Of a stretch of DNA of 64,000 nt, positions 44,298-53,882 are shown in pieces. This stretch comes from Bradyrhizobium ivorense (GTDB lineage Bacteria; Pseudomonadota; Alphaproteobacteria; Rhizobiales; Xanthobacteraceae): assembly GCF_900696085.1 (NCBI RefSeq), contig NZ_CAADFC020000009.1, positions 310,001 through 374,000 of the forward strand, read 5' to 3'. The first letter of the stretch is position 1, and each line of letters begins with the position of its first letter. The translations under genes and the position numbers were made by a program. The notes below the pieces were generated by a model. The model was not told the DNA's origin. It saw nothing but the letters and a program-made list of their open reading frames with translations, and ran no database searches.

Positions 44298-45014
44298 ATG
44301 CCCAGCCGTTCCCTCAGCCGCCTCACGCTTTGCGCCGCCGCGATCGGCGCGCTGGCCGTTGCCGCCTTTGCCGTTGCGCCCTCGGTTGCCGCCGAGGACG
44401 CCGTGATCATCCCGCCGCCCGCGGCGGACGCGCAGGAGACCGGGCTGAAGACCGCGGTGCTTGCCGGCGGCTGCTTCTGGGGCGTGCAGGGCGTGTTCCA
44501 GCACACCGCCGGCATCGCCAGCGCGGTGTCCGGCTACTCCGGTGGCAGCAAGGCGACCGCCGACTACAGCATGGTCTCGACCGGCTCGACCGGCCACGCG
44601 GAATCCGTCGAGATCAAGTACGACCCGCAGAAGATTTCCTACGGCAAGATCCTGCAGATCTTCTTCTCCGTCGTGCACGACCCGACCCAGCTCAACCGCC
44701 AGGGCCCCGACAGCGGCACGCAGTATCGCTCGGCGATCTTTACCACCAACGCCGAGCAAAAGAAGGTGGCGGACGCCTATATCGCCCAGCTCAACGCGGC
44801 GAAGGTCTACAAGAAGCCGATCGTGACCAAGGTCGGCGCGCTGGAGGCGTTCTATCCGGCGGAGAGCTATCACCAGGACTATCTGACGCTGCACCCGAGT
44901 CAGCCCTATATTGCCTATAACGACATCCCGAAGGTCGAGAACCTGAAGAAGATCTTTGCGGAGAACTACATCGAGAAGCCGACGCTGGTGAATGCCGCCA
45001 AGGCTACCAACTAG
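44298..45014 (+). CDS. msrA: Peptide methionine sulfoxide reductase A, exported
   Basis: 238 residues. Signal peptide 1-32 (cut after SVAA). The catalytic motif GGCFWG at about 57-62 carries the active Cys. GYSGGSKATADY, STGSTGHAESVEI and HDPTQLNRQGPDSGTQYRSA are strict MsrA signatures. It reduces methionine-S-sulfoxide. The signal peptide makes it a periplasmic form. msrB follows after 111 bases containing a palindromic repeat. Confidence 0.94.
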   Translation: MPSRSLSRLTLCAAAIGALAVAAFAVAPSVAAEDAVIIPPPAADAQETGLKTAVLAGGCFWGVQGVFQHTAGIASAVSGYSGGSKATADYSMVSTGSTGHAESVEIKYDPQKISYGKILQIFFSVVHDPTQLNRQGPDSGTQYRSAIFTTNAEQKKVADAYIAQLNAAKVYKKPIVTKVGALEAFYPAESYHQDYLTLHPSQPYIAYNDIPKVENLKKIFAENYIEKPTLVNAAKATN

Positions 45015-45027
45015 GAGAACAGTCTCC

Positions 45028-45106
45028 GTCATTGCGAGGAGCGAAGCGACGAAGCAATCCATTCTGCGTCCCTGACACTGGATTGCTTCGCTTCGCTCGC
45101 AATGAC
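45028..45106. repeat. Palindromic intergenic repeat, type D
   Basis: GTCATTGCGAGGAGCGAAGC at the left pairs with its near reverse complement GCTTCGCTCGCAATGAC at the right, with an inner pair GAAGCAATCCA/TGGATTGCTTC. A hairpin of about 30 bp between msrA and msrB, of a type I know from Bradyrhizobium intergenic DNA. Confidence 0.85.
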
Positions 45107-45125
45107 GACCAACAACGGAGTTTCC

Positions 45126-45539
45126 ATGTCCGACACCAAGACCGACGGCAAGATCCGCAAGAGCGAGGCCGAGTGGCGCAAGGAATTGACGCCGATGCAG
45201 TATGCCGTGCTGCGCGAGAAGGCGACCGAGCGGCCGTTCACCGGCGAATACGAGCATGATCCCCGCAAGGGCACCTATGTCTGCGCCGGCTGCGGGCAGA
45301 CGCTGTTCGAGTCCGACCAGAAGTTCGACTCCGGCTGCGGCTGGCCGAGCTTCTCGAAGCCCGCGGTGGAGAGCCATGTCGACGAGGAGCAGGACACCAC
45401 CCACGGCATGATCCGCACCGAGGTGCTGTGCTCGAAATGCGACGGCCATCTCGGCCACGTCTTCAATGACGGCCCCGGCCCGACCGGGCTGCGCTACTGC
45501 ATCAACTCGGCGGCGCTGAAGCTGAACGAGAAGAAGTAG
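45126..45539 (+). CDS. msrB: Peptide methionine sulfoxide reductase B
   Basis: 137 residues, no signal peptide. Zinc-binding pairs CAGCG and [12 protein letters not shown], the motif [10 protein letters not shown], and the catalytic Cys in [10 protein letters not shown]. It reduces methionine-R-sulfoxide. ATG 45126 has GGAG five bases upstream. It complements MsrA, but the missing signal peptide puts it in the cytoplasm while MsrA is exported. Confidence 0.95.
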   Translation: MSDTKTDGKIRKSEAEWRKELTPMQYAVLREKATERPFTGEYEHDPRKGTYVCAGCGQTLFESDQKFDSGCGWPSFSKPAVESHVDEEQDTTHGMIRTEVLCSKCDGHLGHVFNDGPGPTGLRYCINSAALKLNEKK

Positions 45540-45552
45540 GCCCGGTACCACC

Positions 45553-45676
45553 ACCCGTCATGCGCGGGCTTGCAGTGCCTCGGCGAAGCCTCTTGGCGCA
45601 GCCGGGACCCGCGCATCCATCAAACAAAGGAATCTCTTGCTGCGATGGATTGCCGGGTCAAGCCCGGCAATGACGA
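45553..45676. repeat. Intergenic palindromic element
   Basis: It starts CCGTCATGCGCGGGCTT and ends in the hairpin TTGCCGGGTCAAGCCCGGCAA followed by TGACG. The halves are imperfectly complementary. It separates msrB from the next gene. Confidence 0.55.
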
Positions 45677-45825
45677 GCTGGGGCTGCAAATAGCCCGCCA
45701 TCGCGTCGAACGTATTGCCCGCCCCGCGCGACCAAGAACCGGTCGCGCGGGGTTTTGTTTTGGCCGCGCGGCTCCCCGCGCGAAACCCCAAGGACAATTT
45801 CAAAGACAATTTCAAGGACAGTTTG

Positions 45826-46203
45826 ATGCCCAGCATTCCCAGAAAGCTTTTGATTGGTCTCGGACTTGCCAGCCTCATCATGGAGAGCGTCGTGAGCCTA
45901 CCTGCCTTTGCCGCCGACAAGGTCTCGCTGTTCAAGGTCGTCACCAGCAAGGATGAGATCGTGATCGGGCTGACCGATGCCGAGCTCGCGCAGGTCGAGG
46001 GCCAGAATGCCGGCGGGGTCGCTAAGATGCTGGTCGCCAAGGGCTCGCTGAGCGTCTGGCAATATGCCGTGCACAAATCCGCCGCCGGCGACCTCGAGCA
46101 GGCGCCGCTGCACAAGGTCGGCCTGATCGCCAGCGACTCGCTGCGCGTCGAGCCGTATGCGACGACGCTGAAGGTGCTGCCGATCGACGACAGCAAGAAG
46201 TGA
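45826..46203 (+). CDS. Periplasmic protein of unknown function
   Basis: 125 residues. Signal peptide about 1-29 (LLIGLGLASLIMESVVSLPA, cut near AFAA). The mature part reads DKVSLFKVVTSKDEIVIGLT, DAELAQVEGQ and KVLPIDDSKK, a compact alpha/beta domain without cysteines. The ATG at 45826 has AAGGA upstream; the longer frame is not used. An unusual triplicated AAGGACA/AAAGACA stretch lies just before the start. No family recognised. Confidence 0.65.
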   Translation: MPSIPRKLLIGLGLASLIMESVVSLPAFAADKVSLFKVVTSKDEIVIGLTDAELAQVEGQNAGGVAKMLVAKGSLSVWQYAVHKSAAGDLEQAPLHKVGLIASDSLRVEPYATTLKVLPIDDSKK

Positions 46204-46227
46204 CGGCAACGGGATTGTCGTCGCGAT

Positions 46228-46331
46228 CGTCATCCCGGGGCAGTCCGCAGAACTGAACCCGGAATCTCGAGATTCTCAGGTGCGCAACTGCGCACCGGAG
46301 GTCGGTGCTGCGCATCGCCCCGGAATGACGG
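46228..46331. repeat. Dispersed intergenic repeat, type C
   Basis: Related to 44012-44116: the core GGAATCTCGAGATTCTCAGG and the hairpin GGTGCGCAACTGCGCACC are shared, with the terminal GGAATGACG. Confidence 0.75.
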
Positions 46332-46456
46332 CGGACTCACACACCCCGGAATGACCACGAAGTTCTCGTCCCGCCGCGCGGAATGTGGTTTGCTGAGGTC
46401 CGCGGGGCCGTCGGCGTCTCGCCGGGCGGCTGCCGCCTCCTTACGAGGAGGGCGCC

Positions 46457-46621
46457 ATGTCGCTCGGACTGATCCTGATCATCCTCCTGGTGATAATCTT
46501 GCTTGGCGGCTATAGCGGCCGGATCCGCGGCTATGGCTATGGGCTCGGCCACTCCGGAATGGGGCTTTTCGGGGTGATTTTGATCGTGGTAGCGATCCTG
46601 GCCTGGCTCGACAAGATATGA
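46457..46621 (+). CDS. DUF3309-type small membrane protein
   Basis: 54 residues: two hydrophobic segments (LGLILIILLVIILLGGY and MGLFGVILIVVAILAWL) joined by a Gly/Tyr loop GRIRGYGYGLGHSG. This matches the DUF3309 pattern as I know it. GGAG lies six bases before the ATG. Inner-membrane location likely; role unknown. Confidence 0.75.
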   Translation: MSLGLILIILLVIILLGGYSGRIRGYGYGLGHSGMGLFGVILIVVAILAWLDKI

Positions 46622-46842
46622 CGGCCTTAAGTTATTGAAATAAAATGACTTATCCGGCCGGTTCCGGCGCTATGCGCAGATTCATCATGTGCCTTGCCGG
46701 GCCAGTTCTGGGGTCGCATTTCTGTCAAATGGGCCTATATTAGAGGGCGAAATGACACGTCGGCGTGCCGCCGTTTGCCGCCTGTCGTGCCAAAAATCCC
46801 TTTCACCGCCCTAGCGCCAAAAACACAAAGAGGTCGTCGACC

Positions 46843-47133
46843 ATGCGTCCCCTGCGTCCGTTCAACTACAACACGTCCGCCGAGCTGTTTCCTGCCGCGA
46901 TCCGCAAGAAGAAGCGGGCCGGCTTCGCCTATCGCCGCTTTGGCACCGCTGCCGAAGCCGTGCAGTTCGCGATGGAGCAGTTGCCGGCGGATTCGCTGAA
47001 CGGCGCCTATCTGCAGGTCGAGGAAGCGCGCTTTGACCAGAACGGCATCCGCTCGCTCTATGAGAGCGAGGCCTTCCCGCTGCCGCGCCGTCCGCGCCCT
47101 GCCGCCAGCCAGACCGACGCCGACGCCGCATAA
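46843..47133 (+). CDS. Conserved small cytoplasmic protein
   Basis: 96 residues. [20 protein letters not shown], then [20 protein letters not shown] is a clean helix-strand pattern; the C-terminus is Pro/Arg-rich. I know related proteins from alphaproteobacteria but no function. ATG 46843 is preceded by AGAGG. A terminator follows at 47155. Confidence 0.65.
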   Translation: MRPLRPFNYNTSAELFPAAIRKKKRAGFAYRRFGTAAEAVQFAMEQLPADSLNGAYLQVEEARFDQNGIRSLYESEAFPLPRRPRPAASQTDADAA

Positions 47134-47154
47134 CGGCTTCGTCCCTCTTCAACG

Positions 47155-47184
47155 AAAAGCCCTCGGATCGATCCGGGGGCTTTT
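47155..47184 (+). terminator. Rho-independent terminator
   Basis: AAAAGCCCTCGGAT pairs with the matching arm ending GGGGGCTTTT (one wobble), with the T tract TTTTGTTTTG after. Shared A and T tracts allow use on both strands, also serving the convergent gene at 47209. Confidence 0.75.
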
Positions 47185-47208
47185 GTTTTGACGGGTGAAG
47201 GTGGCGCG

Positions 47209-47745
47209 TTACAGGCGCGGCTGCTTGTCGAGCCAGCGCCGCAGCATCCGCACGTTGCGGACGTTGGCGCGGAACATGACGTCGAACGCATCGCCCGCCA
47301 CCGGCACCATGCCGACCACGCCGTCCACCGCGACATTGGCGAGCATCCGCGCCGTGATGTGCCAGGGTGCGCCGAGCAAACGGGCCTCGCGCACCAGCCA
47401 CAGCGAGATCGCCGTGGTGATGATGTCGCCGATCACCGGGATCAGGCCGATCAGCCCGTCGATGCCGTAGCGCACATTGGTGCCCGGCACGATGAAGGCG
47501 ACATCGAGCAGCTTTGCAATCATCTCCAGCCGCTCGAGCCGCTGCTCGCGCGTCAGATTGCCGAACGGGTTGGCGGTGGCGTTGCGGAAGTCGAACTGAA
47601 AGCCCTCGAACTGCTGGAACGGCGCGGCATCCGACAGCTCGCGCCCGTCCTGGTCGATGACCTTGCCGCGCGCCTGCGTTCCGCCGAACGGCGGCCGCGA
47701 TCGCGTGGCGTGAGGTGAAAAAATGTCGTCCTCGGGCATGGCCAT
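47209..47745 (-). CDS. DUF4112 membrane protein
   Basis: 178 residues. RLEMIAKLLDVAFIVPGTNV, RYGIDGLIGLIPVIGDIITT and VDGVVGMVPVAGDAFDVMFR match DUF4112, including the paired GLIPxxGD/GMVPxxGD motifs, with two short membrane segments. ATG 47739 and 47784 are alternative starts; no ribosome site decides. Function unknown. Confidence 0.8.
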   Translation of the reverse strand: MAMPEDDIFSPHATRSRPPFGGTQARGKVIDQDGRELSDAAPFQQFEGFQFDFRNATANPFGNLTREQRLERLEMIAKLLDVAFIVPGTNVRYGIDGLIGLIPVIGDIITTAISLWLVREARLLGAPWHITARMLANVAVDGVVGMVPVAGDAFDVMFRANVRNVRMLRRWLDKQPRL

Positions 47746-47812
47746 CACATGGGTAACGCATTCCGCCGCTGCAAGTTGCGGCACATTACCACTGTGTCAT
47801 CTGCTCTGCTCC

Positions 47813-47957
47813 TTCTCCCCGCTTGCGGGGAGAAGGTCGGGATGAGGGGGACTTTCCGCGAAGTCGGTGAGAGACGCTGTGCGGAGAGTCCCCCTCACCC
47901 GAAATTCAAGCTGCGCTTGAATTTCGACCTCTCCCGGCAAGCGGGGCGAGGTACACC
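47813..47957. repeat. C/G-rich hairpin element, type E
   Basis: CTTCTCCCCGCTTGCGGGGAGAAG forms a near-perfect hairpin at the left. At the right, CTCACCCGAAATTCAAGC-type sequence runs to GCGGGGCGAGG. The right part, including the palindrome TTCAAGCTGCGCTTGAA, recurs in reverse at 60568-60715. Confidence 0.8.
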
Positions 47958-47977
47958 CTGCTTCTCGCATGATGGGA

Positions 47978-48409
47978 TCAGTGCTGCGCCGCCGCCGCCG
48001 GCTGATACAGTTCCTCGGCATATTTGTGCGCCAGCCACGAGGTGAGCGTGGCCGGGATGAAGCCGACCAGCCCGTACAGGATGAACTGCGTCGGCCCGCT
48101 CTCGGAGCCGTGCGAGGCATACATCAGCGCCGTGCCGGTGAACGCCAGCGCCGCGACGATCAGCATCCGCACCACGGGCGCGACGCGCCTGACATGCATC
48201 AGGATGTCGTCGATCGCGCCGAGCATCAGCGCCGGCACGATGCCGAACAGATAGTTGTATTGCAGCGATTTCAGGAACACGGCGAACAGCTTTGCCACCT
48301 CGCCGCTGTTGGTCTCGGTCCAGTAGCCGGACTGGTAGGTGTTCGCCAGCAACAGCAGGAAGCCGGCGATGAACGGCCCAATGGCTGCGAAGATGATGTA
48401 GCGTTTCAT
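47978..48409 (-). CDS. Integral membrane protein of unknown function
   Basis: 143 residues with three to four membrane segments (YIIFAAIGPFIAGFLLLLA, YNYLFGIVPALMLGAIDDIL, VRMLIVAALAFTGTALMY, FILYGLVGFIPATLTSWLA). It possibly belongs to a Bradyrhizobium-specific DUF. The last residues PAAAAQH abut the repeat at 47813. Confidence 0.7.
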   Translation of the reverse strand: MKRYIIFAAIGPFIAGFLLLLANTYQSGYWTETNSGEVAKLFAVFLKSLQYNYLFGIVPALMLGAIDDILMHVRRVAPVVRMLIVAALAFTGTALMYASHGSESGPTQFILYGLVGFIPATLTSWLAHKYAEELYQPAAAAQH

Positions 48410-48521
48410 GGCCTGCCCTCGCCCGACGTCAAACGAGTGTAGCGCAGTCCTACGACGGTTCTAGGGGAAATTCGTTCCGCGCTGCCAGGCCGCGTTTGCG
48501 CGGAATGAGAGGCGAGGCCCC

Positions 48522-50078
48522 TCACTCGCCCCATGCCGCGAAGGCTTCGTTGAAGGCGCGCTCGCCCGGAGCGCCCTTTTCGATCGCGATGATGGCGCGG
48601 CGCTGGTTGGTGTAGACCAGCGGCACGTCGAACCAGGAGCGCTCCTTGAGGAGCTGCAGGTTGCGCGAGCGGTCGAGGTCGACGTTGGAGAGGCCGACCA
48701 GGAAGAAGCCGTCGGTGACCTTGACCGCGAGGCCGGACAGCGGCGTGCCGCGCGCCTGCTCGTTCGACTTCATCAGGATGCCCGGCACGTTGCCGACGCC
48801 GCCATTGGCGAAATCCTGCGGCAGGATGAAGGTCAATTCTGCGGTGTGGCTTGCCGGCAGCGATGAATCGGTGTTGCGGCGGAACGACATCGTCATCTTG
48901 AACTTGCGATCGGGGATGTCGATGTCGGCGCGCACGGCGATATCAGGCTTCTGGTTGCCGGACGCCTTGACCTGCTCCGTGCGCCACACCACCGAGCCGA
49001 CATACTGCTTGCCCTTCGGATCGGACGGATCCTCGTCATAGAGCACGACGCGCTGCGCCACCGGGGCGACCGGTTCGCCCGACGCCGAGGGCTGGCCGAC
49101 GCGGTCGGCGATCTTCGGCTTGGTTGCGGGCGCCGAGGCATCCTTCGGCGCTTCGACGGCAGGCTGCGATTTGAACAGGCTGCTGGCGAAGATCATCGCG
49201 TCCTGGCGATAGAGAATGCCGACACCGACCAGGATCAGCAGAATGCCGATCACGATCGCGGTCTTGAACGGGAACGTCGAGCCGAGCCGCGGCTTCTTCG
49301 GCTCACGCTCGCCATTGCCGATCCGCGATCGCGGCGGCGGCGCCTGCGACGGCTGCGGCGCGTAGCGCTCGGCCTCCTCGGCCGCCTCGTCGTAGGCGTA
49401 TTGCGCGTCGGGATCGGCGCCGCGGTTCTCCAGGCTCGGCTCGAGTCGGTCGAATTCCGGCGAGGGCGACGGCACGTTGGCGTAGGTCTTGCGCGCGTTG
49501 CGGCTGGCCTGCGCCGCGGCGCGGCCGAGATCGTCGGCGTCGGCCGTGATGTCGCGGAAGCCGCGGACACCGGGGGCAGCCGGCGGCGGTGCCCCCTCCG
49601 GGCCACGGCGCGGCGGACCACCCGGCCGTGGCGGCGATGACTGCGACTCCGGGGCCGACGGGAGCGGCGGGTTTTGCGGGCGCGGCGGGGTCGGCGGCGC
49701 ATCGGGTCGCAGATTGCGCGGCGGGCGCGGTTCGCCGGGCGGCGGGTTCGACAGCCGCGGACGCACCGGCTCGGCGGAAGTGCCCTCCGGCGGCCGGGCG
49801 TTGGCCCGGCGCGGCGCATCATTGCCGCGGGCGGCACCGCCCGGACGGGAGGCCTCGCGGGCGCGCTGGGCGGCTTCCGCCTCGACCTTGCGGACGGCCT
49901 CCTCCAGCGACAGCCGCTCGCGGGTGATCTCGGATTCCGACAGCGGCGGCTGCACGCCGCGGAGCTGCTGAATCAGCGCCGTGCGCGCCCGCGCGTACAG
50001 CGCGCGGCGGGCTTCGCCGGGGGCGTTGGGGTCCAATCCGGCAATGGCACGGGCGATCAGCGGGTAGTAGTCAGCCAT
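48522..50078 (-). CDS. Proline-rich membrane-anchored protein
   Basis: 518 residues. The N-terminal 80 residues are helical (MADYYPLIARAIAGLDPN; LSLEEAVRKVEAEAAQRA). Residues 85-240 are Pro/Arg-rich and disordered. One membrane span lies near 270-290 (TAIVIGILLILVGVGILY), and the C-terminal 200 residues form a periplasmic beta-rich domain (TAELTFILPQDFANGGVGNV, DVPLVYTNQRRAIIAIEKG). It lies 35 bases downstream of purA on the same strand. No catalytic motif recognised. Confidence 0.7.
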   Translation of the reverse strand: MADYYPLIARAIAGLDPNAPGEARRALYARARTALIQQLRGVQPPLSESEITRERLSLEEAVRKVEAEAAQRAREASRPGGAARGNDAPRRANARPPEGTSAEPVRPRLSNPPPGEPRPPRNLRPDAPPTPPRPQNPPLPSAPESQSSPPRPGGPPRRGPEGAPPPAAPGVRGFRDITADADDLGRAAAQASRNARKTYANVPSPSPEFDRLEPSLENRGADPDAQYAYDEAAEEAERYAPQPSQAPPPRSRIGNGEREPKKPRLGSTFPFKTAIVIGILLILVGVGILYRQDAMIFASSLFKSQPAVEAPKDASAPATKPKIADRVGQPSASGEPVAPVAQRVVLYDEDPSDPKGKQYVGSVVWRTEQVKASGNQKPDIAVRADIDIPDRKFKMTMSFRRNTDSSLPASHTAELTFILPQDFANGGVGNVPGILMKSNEQARGTPLSGLAVKVTDGFFLVGLSNVDLDRSRNLQLLKERSWFDVPLVYTNQRRAIIAIEKGAPGERAFNEAFAAWGE

Positions 50079-50113
50079 TTCCACACAATTGGTGGGATAT
50101 AGGTAATATCCCG

Positions 50114-51406
<1,293 letters not shown>

Positions 51407-51753
51407 TTCGAAGCTGTTCCCTTCAGGTGTTTTCAGACCATGATCGCGGCGAAAACGCGTCCGCTCGCGTTCGATCATGCGCTTATGCCCAGCCCAATCC
51501 GCGGCCAGGCCACGCGCAGGCAAGGCGCCTACCGGATAAAGGAAGCGGCCCGGCTGCGCAAGCAAGAAGGCCGCCTTTTAAGCCTTTTGGATAGGGTCCA
51601 ACTCCTTGATATCCCCTGAAAATCCCGGGGCAGGCAAGCCCGCCCCACGCTGGCGAGAATTTAATGTTGGGGCGGCCGCGGTGGACCATATGGATCATTG
51701 ATCGCACTGCCCATTGCGGCGATCATTCCGCTTTCATGAAATCAGTTTGATCC
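51407..51753. other. Divergent intergenic region purA-ybaK
   Basis: 347 bases with no gene. AGAAGGCCGCCTTTTAAGCC (about 51566) forms a weak hairpin. No purine-related operator could be recognised by eye. Confidence 0.4.
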
Positions 51754-52236
51754 ATGCCCAATTCCACACCCGCCACCATGGCCCTGCGCAGGCTCGGCAT
51801 CGCCTTCAAGCTTCACACCTATGTCTACGATTCCGATGCCGAGAGCATCGGGCTGCAGGCGGCGCAGGCGCTCGGCGTCGAGCCGGACCGGATGCTGAAG
51901 ACACTGATGGTGGAGGTCGACGGCAAGCCGGTCTGCGCGGTGGTGCCGTCCGACTGCGAGCTCAGCATGAAGAAGCTCGCCGCAGCGTTCGGCGGCAAGT
52001 CGGCGAAGATGATGCGCCCGGCCGACGCCGAGCGGCTCACCGGCTACCATGTCGGCGGCATCAGCCCGTTCGGCCAGAAGAAGCGCGCGCCGACCGCGAT
52101 CGACGAGTCCGCCCTCACCCACGTCACCGTCTTCGTCAATGGCGGCCAGCGCGGTCTGCAGATCGAGATCGATCCGAACGACGCCGCGCTTGCCGCAGGC
52201 GCGACGATGAAAGCCCTGACCGCGACGCGCGACTAG
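51754..52236 (+). CDS. ybaK: Cys-tRNA(Pro) deacylase, YbaK/EbsC type
   Basis: 160 residues, single editing domain. YDSDAESIGLQAAQALGVEP, MLKTLMVEVDGKPVCAVVPS, KMMRPADAERLTGYHVGGIS, PFGQKKRAPTAIDES match YbaK; the Lys in MLKTLM is the conserved catalytic one. It clears mischarged Cys-tRNA(Pro). A palindromic repeat starts at its stop codon. Confidence 0.93.
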   Translation: MPNSTPATMALRRLGIAFKLHTYVYDSDAESIGLQAAQALGVEPDRMLKTLMVEVDGKPVCAVVPSDCELSMKKLAAAFGGKSAKMMRPADAERLTGYHVGGISPFGQKKRAPTAIDESALTHVTVFVNGGQRGLQIEIDPNDAALAAGATMKALTATRD

Positions 52237-52284
52237 AGCATGATCCGGAAAAGTGGGAACCGGTTTTCCGAAAGGATCATGCTC
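52236..52284. repeat. Rhizobial palindromic repeat
   Basis: GAGCATGATCC at the left mirrors GGATCATGCTC at the right, with CGGAAAA...TTTTCCG inside. A well-known type of hairpin element in rhizobial genomes. It directly abuts the ybaK stop. Confidence 0.85.
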
Positions 52285-52297
52285 AAATAAAGGGAGA

Positions 52298-52328
52298 GCT
52301 GAGATCATGATCGCATCATGATCTCAGC
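52298..52328. repeat. Perfect 31-bp palindrome (14-bp arms, CGC loop)
   Basis: GCTGAGATCATGAT (52298-52311) and ATCATGATCTCAGC (52315-52328) are exact reverse complements around CGC. No T tract follows, so it is not a normal terminator. It sits 13 bases after the rhizobial repeat and shares the ATCATG word with it. Confidence 0.9.
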
Positions 52329-52374
52329 TGGGCGCGGGCCTTCACGTCACCGCTGCAAGGTCACGACTGCAACG

Positions 52375-52635
52375 TCACGGCTGCGTGCGCGCCCACAGCA
52401 TCGCTTCGACGATCGCCTCGCGCAGCTTGGGCCGCACTTCGTTCGAGCATTCGATCAGCGCGAGGATTGCATTGGCGCGGGCGGCATAGCGCTCGCGGCG
52501 GTCGAGCGCCTCATCGTCCGGCGCCGGGTCTTTCAGAATGTCCATCAGGATTTCGCTTTTCGTCGCGAGGTCGGCGACCAGTGGGAAGGCTTCGATGCAT
52601 GCCGAGGCAACGTATCCGGGCTGAACTCGCTTCAC
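52375..52635 (-). CDS. Small protein, paralogue of the gene at 53559
   Basis: 86 residues, helical, acidic in the middle. IEAFPLVADLATKSE and REAIVEAMLWARTQP parallel IEAFPLLDNLATCAD and HDAVVEAMPPARKQL in the product of 53559-53828; the N-termini MKRVQPGYVAS and MRRTQPGPAAS also match. The pair flanks the LuxR gene. Function unknown. Confidence 0.6.
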   Translation of the reverse strand: MKRVQPGYVASACIEAFPLVADLATKSEILMDILKDPAPDDEALDRRERYAARANAILALIECSNEVRPKLREAIVEAMLWARTQP

Positions 52636-52757
52636 GCATCACCCCCTGATAGCCGCGCAGCAACGCTGACCGGCAAGCTGCTGCCGCCTCCAGATGTCGC
52701 CTCATCTGGGACAGAAGCCGACAATTGTGATACCCCCCGAATCCGGGGGTTTGAGCG

Positions 52758-53531
52758 ATGGGTCTCGACGACGCAATCTCGACCATTGAGACATCGGCGA
52801 CGATGGACGAGCTTCGCCGGTCGCTGCACCGGATCATCCAGGATTACGGCTTCTCCGGCTTTGGCTTCATCGATGCCGGCCGGCCGGAACTCGATCTGCC
52901 GTATCACACCGGCACCTACCCACCGGCATGGGAACGCACCTACATCCAGAACGACTTCGTGCATTGCGATCCGGCGCTGGCGCGCTCGCGGCGGACCAAC
53001 ACGCCGTTCACCTGGAGCAGCCTGAAGCTGCCGGAACGCAACGGGCGCAAGCGGCCGCCCGAGGTCAGGACGATGGATGCCGCCCGCGAGTTCGGCTTCA
53101 AGGACGGCTTCGTCGTGCCGTTGCACTATCGCGACCGGTTCGGCGCGGTGCACTCCAGCTCGACCGTGTTCTTCTGGGAGGACGAGCCGCAGAGCTTCGA
53201 CAAGCTCATGAACCGCTCCCGGCACGAGCTGCATCTCGTGATGATCTACTGGGTGCAGCGGGCGATGGACATCGTGGGTCGCGACCAGCGCAACGCGCCG
53301 GCCATCCTGAAGCCTGCCGACGCCGCCGCGACGATCAAGCTCACGGGCCGCGAGCGCGAGGCGATGGCGTGGGCGGCGCGCGGCAAGACCGTGGCCGACA
53401 CCGCGCAGATCCTCGGCCTCTCGCCGGAGACGGTGGAGGGCTTCATCAAGCAGGCGCTGCGCAAGCTCGATGCGTCCAACAAGACGCACGGCGTCGCCAA
53501 GAGCATCGCGCTCGGCATTATCGATTTCTGA
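52758..53531 (+). CDS. LuxR-family regulator with autoinducer-type domain (LuxR solo)
   Basis: 257 residues. The N-terminal 170 residues have the autoinducer-binding pattern (FSGFGFIDAGRPELD, YIQNDFVHCDPALARSRRTN, PFTWSS, FGFKDGFVVPLHYRDRFGAV). The C-terminal helix-turn-helix reads LTGREREAMAWAARGKTVAD, TAQILGLSPETVEGFIKQAL. No luxI-type synthase lies in the window, so it is a solo that may sense foreign or plant signals. Confidence 0.88.
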   Translation: MGLDDAISTIETSATMDELRRSLHRIIQDYGFSGFGFIDAGRPELDLPYHTGTYPPAWERTYIQNDFVHCDPALARSRRTNTPFTWSSLKLPERNGRKRPPEVRTMDAAREFGFKDGFVVPLHYRDRFGAVHSSSTVFFWEDEPQSFDKLMNRSRHELHLVMIYWVQRAMDIVGRDQRNAPAILKPADAAATIKLTGREREAMAWAARGKTVADTAQILGLSPETVEGFIKQALRKLDASNKTHGVAKSIALGIIDF

Positions 53532-53558
53532 CATCGGCTGCACGACCACATCGCACCC

Positions 53559-53828
53559 TTACAGCTGCTTGCGCGCCGGCGGCATCGCCTCGACAACCGC
53601 ATCGTGCAAATTCGGCCGCGATCGCCCGGAACATTCCGTAACGGTCCGAATTGTACCGGCGCGCGTCGCCAACCGTGCGCGCCGGTCTTCGGCTTCTTGC
53701 GCTTCTTGGGCCGGTGCCTGCAGTTGCATCAGGTCCACCCATGCGTCCGCGCATGTCGCAAGATTGTCGAGCAGAGGGAACGCTTCGATAGAGGTCGAGG
53801 CCGCAGGTCCGGGCTGGGTTCGTCTCAC
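53559..53828 (-). CDS. Small protein, paralogue of the gene at 52375
   Basis: 89 residues; see the paralogue at 52375. The middle differs (DLMQLQAPAQEAQEAEDRRA), while the N-terminal and C-terminal thirds are shared. It is convergent with the LuxR gene (27-base gap). Probably a tandem duplication with the regulator between. Confidence 0.6.
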   Translation of the reverse strand: MRRTQPGPAASTSIEAFPLLDNLATCADAWVDLMQLQAPAQEAQEAEDRRARLATRAGTIRTVTECSGRSRPNLHDAVVEAMPPARKQL

Positions 53829-53882
53829 GCTTCACCCCCTGATTGCATTCGCGCGCGGTCTTGATAATAAGGTGCAGCCCGG

